64,000 nucleotides of DNA from Alloyangia pacifica (lineage in GTDB: Bacteria; Pseudomonadota; Alphaproteobacteria; Rhodobacterales; Rhodobacteraceae): the NCBI RefSeq assembly GCF_003111685.1, contig NZ_CP022190.1, positions 1,078,001-1,142,000 of the forward strand, given 5' to 3'. A model generated the notes under the pieces. It had not been told where the DNA came from, made no database searches, and was given only the letters and a program-made list of their open reading frames with translations. Of this stretch, positions 18,228 to 26,021 are shown piece by piece. A program made the translations under genes and the position numbers. Every line of letters starts with the position of its first letter. Position 1 is the stretch's first letter.

Positions 18228-19091
18228 ATGGATATCTTCGCAACGCTGATGCAGGAAGGGCTGAAGCTCTCACAGTCCGAGCAGCGCATCGCCGACCTTG
18301 TGCTGAAGGACATCGACTTCGCCACCAATGCCTCGATCACCGACCTCGCCGCAAGGGCCGAAGTGTCGCCCCCCACCGTGACCCGCTTCTGCCGCCGGCT
18401 CGGCTGCAACTCCTTCTCGGATTTCAAGGTCACCCTGGCCAAGTCCTCCTACGTCGGGCTGCGCTACCTGCGCCCGGAGGCAAAGTCCTCGACCCCTTCG
18501 GAGGTGGCCGAAGACATTGTGACCAAGGCCCAGAAAGCGCTCTTCATGATGCATGACGCGCTCGACATGTCAGCCATGGAACGCGCCGCGGAAACCCTCT
18601 CACGGGCCGAGATGATCTATGCCTTCGGCTCGGGCGGCAACTCGTCGATGATCGTCAACGAGATGCAGAACCGCCTGTTCCGCCTCGGTGCGCGGATCAC
18701 CACTTCCACCGACCACGGCATGCAGATGATGCAGGCCTCGGCGGTGACCCAGCGGGACGTGGTGTTCGGCTCGTCCTTCTCGGGGCGCAACGCCGAGCTG
18801 GTGCGCGCCTTCGGTCTTGCCCGCGATCAGGGAGCGACGACCATCGCGCTCACCCAGTCCGGCTCTCCGGTGTCCGAGGCCGCCGACGTGGTGCTGTCGG
18901 TGGTCCTTCCCGAGGGCGAGAACATCTTCCGCCCCACCTCGACCCGCTACGCCATGCTGGCCGTCGTCGACATCCTTGCGAACCTCGTCGCCTACACCAA
19001 CCGGACCGAGAGCGCCGCCACCCTGCGCCGGATCAAGGAGAGCCTGATCCGCCACCGCGACGGCGACGACCGACAGCTTCTGGGCGACTGA
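18228..19091 (+). CDS. MurR/RpiR family transcriptional regulator
   Basis: 287 residues. An N-terminal HTH_6 domain (about 1-77) contains the family signature SITDLAARAEVSPPTVTRFC followed by RRLGCNSFSDFK. A SIS sugar-phosphate-binding domain (about 110-250) includes AFGSGGNSS and SFSGRN. Members usually repress sugar-phosphate catabolic genes and are released by a phosphosugar. Start ATG 18228 behind GAGGGGG. It is the only regulator in the 22-kb cluster and the natural candidate for binding the eight palindromes, including O4 before its own gene. A phosphorylated amino sugar would be the expected ligand, which is inference. Confidence 0.92.
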   Translation: MDIFATLMQEGLKLSQSEQRIADLVLKDIDFATNASITDLAARAEVSPPTVTRFCRRLGCNSFSDFKVTLAKSSYVGLRYLRPEAKSSTPSEVAEDIVTKAQKALFMMHDALDMSAMERAAETLSRAEMIYAFGSGGNSSMIVNEMQNRLFRLGARITTSTDHGMQMMQASAVTQRDVVFGSSFSGRNAELVRAFGLARDQGATTIALTQSGSPVSEAADVVLSVVLPEGENIFRPTSTRYAMLAVVDILANLVAYTNRTESAATLRRIKESLIRHRDGDDRQLLGD

Positions 19092-19158
19092 GCCCCTCCT
19101 CAAGAGGTCGCGCCAACGCGGCCCCCTCCGCAACGCCAAACCAACAGGCCCGACCACC

Positions 19159-20601
19159 ATGACCCCGAAGAAACGGATCGCCGTCGGCGGCATCCATACC
19201 GAATGCTCGACCTACAACCCGGTGCTCATCCGTGCCGAGGATTTCACGGTGATGCGCGGCGCGGAGCTGACCGCCTCGGCCTATTTCGCCTTCCTGCCGC
19301 AGGACGACATCGAGATCCTGCCGCTGCTGCACGCCCGCGCCGTCCCCGGCGGGCCGGTGGACCGTCCGGCTTACGAGGGCTTCAAGTCCGACCTGCTGTC
19401 CCGGCTCGAGGCGGCGCTGCCGCTCGACGGCGTCTACCTCGCCATGCATGGCGCGATGCACGTGGACGGCATGTGGGACGCCGAGGGCGACTGGATCAAG
19501 GCGGTGCGCGATCTTGTCGGCCCCGAGGTGCCGATCTCGGTCAGCTACGACCTGCACGGCAACGTCAGCCAGCGGATCATCGACCAGATCGACATGTTCG
19601 CCGCCTATCGTACTGCGCCGCATATCGACGTGACCGAGACCATGCAGCGCGCCTGGGAGATGCTGCTGCGCTGCCTGCGCAGCGGCGCGCGCCCTTTTGT
19701 CACCTGGGCGAAGATCCCGGTGCTGATGCCGGGCGAACGCTCTTCGACCGAGGATGAGCCCGCCAAGTCGCTCTATGCTGCCCTGCCTGCCCATGACCGG
19801 CGCCCCGGCATCTGGTCCGCCGACCAGATGGTCGGCTACGTCTGGGCCGACGAGCCGCGCGGCACCGCCGCCGCCATCGTCACCGCCACCGATGCCGCCG
19901 AGGCCGAGGCCGTCGCCAGCGAATTGGCCCAGGCCTACTGGGATGCGCGCGGCGCCTTTGCCTTCGGCCCGGTCACCGGCCCGCTGAGCGAAATGCTGGA
20001 TATCGCCGCCAAGGCGGGCACCGCGCCGGTGATCCTCGCCGAGAGCGGCGACAACCCCACCGGCGGCGGGGTCGGTGACAACGGGTTGGTGCTTAAGGCG
20101 CTGATTGAACGGGACTGGCAGGACGCGCTGATCGCCGGGATCACCGATCCCAAGGCGGTCGCGGCGTGCTTCGCCGCCGGGGTCGGCGCCGAACTGGAGC
20201 TGACCGTCGGCGCGAAGCTCGACCCGGCAGGCAGCTCGGCCACCGCGCGGTTCACCGTGGTGACCCTCGTGGAGGGCACCGGCGGCGCCTTTGCCCAAGC
20301 AGTGGTGAAGACCGGGGGTATCACCCTCGTGCTCGCCGCGCGGCGCCGGCCCTTCCACAACTTCGAGGACTTCGAACTGCTCGGCCTCGACCCGCGCAAG
20401 GTCAGCCTGCTGGTTGTAAAGTCGGGATATCTCTCGCCCGACCTTGCGCCGATTGCCAGTCCGAACCTCATGGCGTTGACCGATGGCGTGGTGAACCAGG
20501 ACATCCCGCGCCTCGAGAGCCACCACCGCGCACCGGGCCTCTACCCCTGGGACACAAAGGCCACCTTCACGCCCGCTCCCACCCGCTCGGCCCGCGCCTG
20601 A
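19159..20601 (+). CDS. M81 family metallopeptidase homologue (MlrC type), copy 2
   Basis: 480 residues with the M81 features: HTECSTYNP at the N-terminus, AMHGAMH, the zinc pattern SYDLHGN (Asp, His) then APHIDVTET (His), and SGDNPTGGGVGDNG. It is clearly divergent from the copy at 6934-8439, so the two are not a recent duplication and probably act on different bonds. Follows the regulator by 67 bp and leads into the MFS and CutC genes. Substrate unknown. Confidence 0.88.
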   Translation: MTPKKRIAVGGIHTECSTYNPVLIRAEDFTVMRGAELTASAYFAFLPQDDIEILPLLHARAVPGGPVDRPAYEGFKSDLLSRLEAALPLDGVYLAMHGAMHVDGMWDAEGDWIKAVRDLVGPEVPISVSYDLHGNVSQRIIDQIDMFAAYRTAPHIDVTETMQRAWEMLLRCLRSGARPFVTWAKIPVLMPGERSSTEDEPAKSLYAALPAHDRRPGIWSADQMVGYVWADEPRGTAAAIVTATDAAEAEAVASELAQAYWDARGAFAFGPVTGPLSEMLDIAAKAGTAPVILAESGDNPTGGGVGDNGLVLKALIERDWQDALIAGITDPKAVAACFAAGVGAELELTVGAKLDPAGSSATARFTVVTLVEGTGGAFAQAVVKTGGITLVLAARRRPFHNFEDFELLGLDPRKVSLLVVKSGYLSPDLAPIASPNLMALTDGVVNQDIPRLESHHRAPGLYPWDTKATFTPAPTRSARA

Positions 20602-20695
20602 GCTGACAGCACCTCAGGCCCCTCGGCGCATGGAGCCGCGCCGAGGAGCCGTCCGTTCCGCCTCGGCCCGCGGGCCGCATCCCTCCGAGAGCCCG

Positions 20696-21925
20696 ATGTT
20701 CGACATCCTCAAATCGCTCCGCGCCTCGCAGGGCCTGCGGGCCTGCGCAACAGCGGTCTTCTTTTGCGGCATCGCCGCGGCCTCGACCGCGCCCTACAAA
20801 TCGGTGGTGGCGATCCGCGAGCTCGGCCTCTCGGACGGCGCCTTCTCGGCGCTCACCCTGACGGCGGCGATCATCAACGTGCTGGCCTCGATCTACCTCG
20901 GCATGCTGGCGGACCGCGATACGGGCTACCGCAAGTTGCTCATGTGGCTCGCCGCGATCGGCATCGCCGGCTATGCGGCGATCTTCCTCTTCCCGCAGCC
21001 CGCAGTCTTCGTGCCCGCGCTGCTGCTGCCGGTGTCGATCTTCAGCGGACTGACGCCCATGCTCTTCGCAGCCGGGCGGGTGTTTTCCGACGGGTTGCCG
21101 CGCGCCGACCGCGCCGCCATGTCCTCGGTCCTGCGCGGCATGGTCTCGGCGGCCTGGATCCTCGTGCCCGGGATGCTGGGTTTTGCACTCGCCGGGCGCG
21201 GCTCGATGCTGCCTGCCTTCCTCGTCGCGGCGCTGGCCGCCACGGCTGTGCTGATCGTGCTTAAACTCGCCATGCCCCGCGGCGGCAGCGGAGATCCGGC
21301 AAAGCGGCCGCCGAAGGTCTCGCTGCTCGGCGCCTTCGGGCTGCTGGCGCGCCCCGCGGTGACCCTGCGCGTGGTCGGAACCGCCGCGATCACCTCGGCG
21401 ATCCACGTGCATGCCGCCGTCATGCCGCTGATCATGACCGGCCGCGCCGGGGGCACCAACGGCGATGTCGGCATCACCGTCGGCATCGTCGCGGGCATGG
21501 AACTGCTCTTCCTGCTCGGCTGGGCGCGGGTCACACGCCACATCTCGACGGTCACCACGCTGGCCATCGCCATGGCGCTCTATACCGGCTATCTGGGCAC
21601 CATCGCTCTGGCAACCTCGCCCGGCATGATCATCGCCGGCGCCTTTCTCGGAGGCACCGCGGCCTCGGCGCTGATCACCCTGCCGCTCGGCTACCTGCAG
21701 GAGCTGATCGCGGATCGTCCCGGTCTTTCGGCCTCGCTGATCTCGCTGAACCTCTTTCTTGCGGGCGCCATCGCCGCCGGGCTTTTCGGCTTCGGCACCA
21801 CCATCGGCAGCTATTCCACGGTCGCCTTCATGGGCATCGCCGCCGGGCTTGCCGGGGCGCTCGGCCTCGTGGCACTGGAACGCTGGCATCCGCTCACACC
21901 CGCCGCCGCAGAGGAGAGGCCATGA
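20696..21925 (+). CDS. MFS transporter
   Basis: 409 residues with twelve hydrophobic segments and the MFS loop 2-3 motif seen as LGMLADRDTGYRK. It starts at ATG 20696, 94 bp after the M81 stop, and its stop overlaps the CutC start by four bases (ATGA). General look is of sugar-type MFS proteins. Either uptake of a second substrate or efflux of a by-product would fit; the sequence does not decide. Confidence 0.85.
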   Translation: MFDILKSLRASQGLRACATAVFFCGIAAASTAPYKSVVAIRELGLSDGAFSALTLTAAIINVLASIYLGMLADRDTGYRKLLMWLAAIGIAGYAAIFLFPQPAVFVPALLLPVSIFSGLTPMLFAAGRVFSDGLPRADRAAMSSVLRGMVSAAWILVPGMLGFALAGRGSMLPAFLVAALAATAVLIVLKLAMPRGGSGDPAKRPPKVSLLGAFGLLARPAVTLRVVGTAAITSAIHVHAAVMPLIMTGRAGGTNGDVGITVGIVAGMELLFLLGWARVTRHISTVTTLAIAMALYTGYLGTIALATSPGMIIAGAFLGGTAASALITLPLGYLQELIADRPGLSASLISLNLFLAGAIAAGLFGFGTTIGSYSTVAFMGIAAGLAGALGLVALERWHPLTPAAAEERP

Positions 21926-22662
21926 CCCGCACCCTGGAAATTTGTGTCGACAGCCCCGCTGGCCTTGCCGCCGCCGTCGAGGGCGGTGCGGACCGCATAG
22001 AGCTCTGCTCGGCGCTGGCGCTTGGTGGGCTGACGCCGACGCAAGGGCTGATACACCTTGCCGCCCGTGCGCCGATCCCGGTTGTGGCGATGATCCGCCC
22101 CCGTGCCGGAGGCTTCGACTGGAGCGAGGATGAGGTCCTCGCGATGGAAGTCGAGATCGCCGCCGTCGCGCGCGCGCGCCTCGCGGGCGTGGTGATCGGC
22201 GCGACGCGCTCCGGCGCAGGCACCGTGACGCTCGACCTTCCCGTCATGCAGCGACTGGTTGCGGCGGCACAGGGGCTCGATCTCACCCTGCACCGCTGCA
22301 TCGACCTCATCGAAGACGCGTTCGAAGCCATCGACCAGTCGGCAGAGCTCGGCATCTCGCGCATTCTAAGCTCGGGAGGCGCGCTGTCGGCCGTTGAAGG
22401 CATCACGCGCCTGCAGGAAATGTCCGCGCACGCCGCGGGCCAGCTGAGCATCATGCCCGGCGCCGGGATCTCTGCCGCCACCCTCCCCGGCCTGCTCGCG
22501 GCTCTCGATCCGAGCGACGTGCATGCGTCCGCCTCGCAGCCCGATCCCGCAAGCGGCGCCATTGCCCGCTTCGGCTTCCAGACCGAGGGGGCACGGCGCA
22601 CCGATGCCGCCACCGTGGCCGGGCTAAAACGCCTGCTCGAGGACCGCAGCGGGCGGCCCTAG
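21922..22662 (+). CDS. cutC: CutC family TIM-barrel protein
   Basis: 246 residues with the CutC signatures ADRIELCSALALGGLTPT and MIRPRAGGF, and a DLTLHRCIDL strand. Originally linked to copper tolerance in E. coli, but the biochemical role of the family is unsettled and it has a metal-site TIM barrel. Coupled to the MFS gene by a four-base overlap with GAGGAGAGG as ribosome site. Its place in an amino-sugar operon argues for an enzymatic (sugar or glycoside) role rather than copper handling. A 12-bp palindrome GGCCCTAGGGCC covers the stop codon. Confidence 0.85.
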   Translation: MTRTLEICVDSPAGLAAAVEGGADRIELCSALALGGLTPTQGLIHLAARAPIPVVAMIRPRAGGFDWSEDEVLAMEVEIAAVARARLAGVVIGATRSGAGTVTLDLPVMQRLVAAAQGLDLTLHRCIDLIEDAFEAIDQSAELGISRILSSGGALSAVEGITRLQEMSAHAAGQLSIMPGAGISAATLPGLLAALDPSDVHASASQPDPASGAIARFGFQTEGARRTDAATVAGLKRLLEDRSGRP

Positions 22663-22693
22663 GGCCACCCTCTCCCCGTGACCGGCAGTCGCC

Positions 22694-23455
22694 TCACTCG
22701 GGGTGCACATCCAGATAGTAGTCGAAGAGCTCCAGCTCGCTGGCCGCAGCCCGGTCGAGGACCAGCGTCGCATGGCGGTGCATCTGCAAGACACTTCCCG
22801 GCCAGCGCGCCGAGACCGGCCCCTCGACGACCTGCGCCACCGCCCGTGCCTTGGCCGTGCCGGTCGCGACCAGCAACACCTCGCGCGCCCGCATGATCGT
22901 GCCGATGCCCATGGTGATCGCCAGTCGCGGCGGTTCCTCGCCCTCGGGGAAGTAACGGCTGTTGGCCTCGCGAGTCGAACGCTCCAGCGTCTTCAGCCGG
23001 GTGATCGAGCTGAGGCTCGAGGTCGGCTCGTTGAAGCCGATGTGGCCGTTCAGCCCCAGCCCCAGCAACTGCAGGTCGATGTCGCCCGCCGCGACGATGG
23101 CCGCCTCGTAGCGCACCGCCTCGGCCTCCGCATCCGCGGCCTCGCCCATGGGCAGATGCGCCGCGTCTGGCACGATGTCGATCTGGTCGAAGAGCTTCTC
23201 GGCCATGTAGCGGCGGTAGGAACAGGGATGATCGCCCGAAAGCCCGACGTATTCATCGAGATTGAAGCTCTGCGCTCCGGCAAAGGAGGCGCGTCCGACG
23301 CGGTGCAGCGCAATCAGCTTCTCGTAAACCGCCTCCATCGTGCCGCCCGTGGCGAGGCCCAGCACCGAGGCGGGCTTGGCGGTGAGTTGCGCGGCAATGA
23401 TCTCGGCGGCGCGCACCGCTGCCGCCGCGGCATCCCCAAGGATCAGGATCTTCAC
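22694..23455 (-). CDS. nagB: glucosamine-6-phosphate deaminase
   Basis: Converts GlcN-6-P to fructose-6-P and ammonia. 253 residues with ATGGTM (phosphate loop), FNLDEYVGL with catalytic Asp, HPCSYRRYM, and GLNGHIGFNEP with catalytic His. Start is GTG 23455, six bases after the RidA stop; the pair is read from the O5/O6 promoter. Completes the GlcNAc route with the ROK kinase and NagA, which are on a separate transcript 13 kb away but under the same putative operator family. Confidence 0.93.
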   Translation of the reverse strand: MKILILGDAAAAAVRAAEIIAAQLTAKPASVLGLATGGTMEAVYEKLIALHRVGRASFAGAQSFNLDEYVGLSGDHPCSYRRYMAEKLFDQIDIVPDAAHLPMGEAADAEAEAVRYEAAIVAAGDIDLQLLGLGLNGHIGFNEPTSSLSSITRLKTLERSTREANSRYFPEGEEPPRLAITMGIGTIMRAREVLLVATGTAKARAVAQVVEGPVSARWPGSVLQMHRHATLVLDRAAASELELFDYYLDVHPE

Positions 23456-23461
23456 CGCGGC

Positions 23462-23860
23462 TCAGGCCTTCAGAGGGTTGTAGGCGATCACGTCCATCTC
23501 GACCTTGGCATCGACCATCAGCGGCGATTCCACCGTCGAGCGGGCTGGCGGGTGAATGCTGAAGTGCTTCTTGAAGACCGCGTTGAAGGACGAGAAGTCC
23601 CGCGCGTCATCAAGCCAGACGCCGACTTTCACCACGTGCTCAAGCCCGCAGCCCGCCAGTGCCAAGACCTCCTTGAGGTTCTCGATCACCACTTCGGTCT
23701 GAACGGCGATATTGCCCGCGACCACCTCGCCGTCGCGCGTCGGCACCTGACCCGAGACAAAGACGAAGTCCCCGGCACGCACGGCCTTGGAAAAGGGGCG
23801 CTCCTGGCCGCCGGCCTGGGTGTCGGCGGCGTCCAGGCGCTGAATACCGGGAAGGGTCAT
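23462..23860 (-). CDS. RidA family protein (2-iminopropanoate/enamine deaminase)
   Basis: 132 residues with the RidA core: FVSGQVPTRDGE, then QTEVVIENLKEVL, and PARSTVE carrying the catalytic Arg. Hydrolyses reactive enamines or imines such as 2-aminoacrylate. I start at ATG 23860, with GGAG eight bases upstream; an in-frame GTG at 23869 is possible. Operator O5 ends only a few bases before the ribosome site. Co-transcribed with nagB. It may quench an enamine made by the cluster's PLP enzyme or by elimination from an amino sugar. Confidence 0.9.
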   Translation of the reverse strand: MTLPGIQRLDAADTQAGGQERPFSKAVRAGDFVFVSGQVPTRDGEVVAGNIAVQTEVVIENLKEVLALAGCGLEHVVKVGVWLDDARDFSSFNAVFKKHFSIHPPARSTVESPLMVDAKVEMDVIAYNPLKA

Positions 23861-23874
23861 GACGGGCACTCCAC

Positions 23875-23887
23875 GAAATTGATTTTC
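23875..23887. promoter_or_regulatory. cluster operator candidate O5
   Basis: GAAATTGATTTTC, a 6+1+6 palindrome with one mismatched pair. It is 15 bp upstream of the RidA start, placed to block both promoter clearance and ribosome access. Centre 23881. Confidence 0.72.
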
Positions 23888-23948
23888 TTTTTTCTGGCGC
23901 GAACATTGAAACTAGGCAATAGATTCCTCGCGGTTTGTGCGAATTTAT

Positions 23949-23960
23949 GAAAGAAATTTC
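23949..23960. promoter_or_regulatory. cluster operator candidate O6
   Basis: GAAAGAAATTTC, a one-base-shorter variant with GAAA/TTTC arms. Centre about 73-74 bp from O5 and 65 bp upstream of the TIM-barrel gene. Weakest member of the set, accepted mainly for its spacing. Confidence 0.5.
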
Positions 23961-24024
23961 CAAACATCGCAGGAAGCCATACGCCGGCTTGTCCGGGCAC
24001 CCGATACAAGGACCCAGCCTTTCC

Positions 24025-24855
24025 ATGACCGCTACGTCCACCGTCCCGCTCCCCTTTGCCCGCATCAGCCTCAAGTGGAGTATGATCGAAGCCCCTGAGC
24101 TGAGCATCGCCGAGACCTTCGCCATGCTCGCCGAACTGGGCTACGACGGGGTCGAAATCGACGCGCCGACGGACATGCCGCTGGACGAGCTGCGCGGCGC
24201 CAGCGCCGCCAGCGGCGTCGCCCTGCCCGGGGTGATCAACGCGCGCCATTGGAGCCAGCCGCTCTCCTCGCCCGACGCCGAGACCCGCGCCGCGGGTGTG
24301 CAGGGAATGATCGCGGCGCTTGAGACCGCGCGCACCATCGGCGCGGAAACCGTGCTGCTTGTGCCCGGTGCCGTCGGGCCAGAGGTCAGCTATGCCACCG
24401 CTTGGGACCGCGCGATCGCGGGACTCGAACAGCTCCTGCCCCATGCCGAGCGCACCGGCGTGCGCATCGCCATCGAGAACGTCTGGAACAACTTCCTGCT
24501 CAGCCCGCTCGAGGCCGCGGCCTTCCTCGATCGCTTCGATCACCCGTTGCTGGGCTGGTACCTCGACGTCGGCAACCTCCTGCGCAACGGCTATCCGACC
24601 GATTGGATCGAGGTGCTGGGCGCGCGCATCACCCGGGTCGATCTCAAGGAATTCAGCCGCGCCAAGATGGAAGCCGAGGGGCCTTGGAAGGGTTTCGACG
24701 TCGAGCTTGGCAAGGGCGATTGCGACTGGGCCGCGGTGAACGCGGCGCTGCGCGGGGTCGGCTACAGCGGCTGGGCCTCGGTCGAGGTGCCGGGCGGCGG
24801 GCGCGCTCGGCTGGCAGAGATCCGGGAACGGGTCGAGGCGCTGCGCGTGCTCTGA
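24025..24855 (+). CDS. sugar phosphate isomerase/epimerase-like TIM-barrel protein (copy 1)
   Basis: 276 residues, AP-endonuclease-2/xylose-isomerase-like barrel. Metal ligands expected for the family can be seen: AIENVWN (Glu), YLDVGN (Asp), DLKEF, and SVEVPGG (Glu). Start at ATG 24025, after AAGGA; the frame is open to 23935 but that part crosses O6 and has no fold. Family members isomerise or epimerise ketoses, and some act as lyases on 3-keto-glycosides. Divergent from ridA-nagB. Confidence 0.85.
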   Translation: MTATSTVPLPFARISLKWSMIEAPELSIAETFAMLAELGYDGVEIDAPTDMPLDELRGASAASGVALPGVINARHWSQPLSSPDAETRAAGVQGMIAALETARTIGAETVLLVPGAVGPEVSYATAWDRAIAGLEQLLPHAERTGVRIAIENVWNNFLLSPLEAAAFLDRFDHPLLGWYLDVGNLLRNGYPTDWIEVLGARITRVDLKEFSRAKMEAEGPWKGFDVELGKGDCDWAAVNAALRGVGYSGWASVEVPGGGRARLAEIRERVEALRVL

Positions 24856-24873
24856 GGGCGCGATCAAGACAAA

Positions 24874-24907
24874 GGGGCGCGCCGGACTCACAGGCGCGCC
24901 CCCTTCT
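24874..24907. terminator. terminator between the two converging TIM-barrel genes
   Basis: 10-bp stem GGGGCGCGCC / GGCGCGCCCC with a 9-base loop, followed by CTTCTC on the plus strand; an AAA run on the left gives a short T-run when read on the minus strand. Probably works both ways. Confidence 0.75.
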
Positions 24908-24920
24908 CATGGGATCAGTG

Positions 24921-25826
24921 TCACGCGGCCAGTTCGGCCGTCACCTCGTCGAAGATGCGGATCACGTTGGCAAGCCCGGTGTCGCAGCCCATGAGCGTCG
25001 GCTCGTTTCCCTCGAACTCCAGCGATACGTAGCCATCATAGCCCGAGCTCAGGATGGCCCGGACGATCTCCCGCGTTTCCAGGTCGCCAAAGCCAAAGAC
25101 CGTGCCGACGATGTGCCGCCCGCCCAGCGTCTCGAGCCAGCCCGGCCCCGGGTAACGTTTGCGCAAGAGGAAGTCCTTCACGTGCACGAAACTCGCGATG
25201 TCGAGGCAGTTGCGCGTCGCCATCAGCGGATCCTCATCGACACAGAGGAAGTTGCCCACGTCCAGCGTCATGCGGAAGTTCGGGCTGTCCACCGCCTGCA
25301 CGAGCCGGCGGCAGCGCTCGCTCGAATTCATCAGAAAGCCGTGGTTCTCGATGCTGGTCACCACGCCACGGCTCGCCGCATGCTCTGCCACCTCTAGGCA
25401 AGCCTCGACGATAACCGGGAAGAGCGCTTCGACCTGCACATAGCTCTCGGGCCGCAGCGCCCAAGGGACCACATCGGTGCGCAGAAACCCCACGCCGATA
25501 TCTGCGCAAAGATCGACGTAGCGCTTGGCCCTGTCGATCTGCGCCCGGCGCGTGGCCGCGTCCTCATCAATAAAGCTCGCCGGGATGCAGAGACCCGACA
25601 GGGCAACGCCTGAATTTTCGGCAGCCGCCTCGAGCCGCCGCCGGGTTTCTGCGTCCTCGTAAAGCTCATATTCCATCATGGTCTCGGGGCTCTGGCCGAT
25701 GGTCATCGTGGCCAGTTCCATATGCGTTCCCCCCGAGGCGGCGATTTGCTCGAACACCCCCTCAAGGCTGATCTCCTGGCGCCGCAGCAGCGGCTGGAAA
25801 CTGTAGGAGCTGATGCCGAATTGCAT
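24921..25826 (-). CDS. sugar phosphate isomerase/epimerase-like TIM-barrel protein (copy 2)
   Basis: 301 residues of the xylose-isomerase-like family. Expected metal ligands appear in SIENHG (Glu), TLDVGNF (Asp), FVHVKDF (His/Asp) and SLEFEG (Glu). Start set at ATG 25826 (MQFGISSYSF), which has AAGGA six bases upstream; a TTG two codons earlier is less likely. It shares little with copy 1 beyond the fold, so the two probably do successive steps (for example elimination and isomerisation). Divergent from the GMC gene across O7/O8. Confidence 0.85.
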   Translation of the reverse strand: MQFGISSYSFQPLLRRQEISLEGVFEQIAASGGTHMELATMTIGQSPETMMEYELYEDAETRRRLEAAAENSGVALSGLCIPASFIDEDAATRRAQIDRAKRYVDLCADIGVGFLRTDVVPWALRPESYVQVEALFPVIVEACLEVAEHAASRGVVTSIENHGFLMNSSERCRRLVQAVDSPNFRMTLDVGNFLCVDEDPLMATRNCLDIASFVHVKDFLLRKRYPGPGWLETLGGRHIVGTVFGFGDLETREIVRAILSSGYDGYVSLEFEGNEPTLMGCDTGLANVIRIFDEVTAELAA

Positions 25827-25904
25827 GGCCAATCCTTATTTTCACTTGGGAACGGAGGCGCCACGCTGCGTCGGTCAGCCGGCCTTTCGGGGACGCTAGC
25901 ATCC

Positions 25905-25917
25905 GAAAATATTTTAC
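25905..25917. promoter_or_regulatory. cluster operator candidate O7
   Basis: GAAAATATTTTAC, 79 bp upstream of the TIM-barrel copy 2 start. Centre 25911, 63 bp (six helical turns) from O8. Confidence 0.6.
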
Positions 25918-25967
25918 ACAACCTTATTGACTTTGCGACCCCGCCGAGCGTTCATGCGGTCAAAAAT

Positions 25968-25980
25968 GAAAAGAATTTAC
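25968..25980. promoter_or_regulatory. cluster operator candidate O8
   Basis: GAAAAGAATTTAC, 42 bp upstream of the GMC oxidoreductase start. Ends in TTTAC like O7 and TTAC like O2. Confidence 0.6.
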
Positions 25981-26021
25981 GCAGAACCTCGTCCAACCCA
26001 TGTCACCCTGGAGGTCCGACC

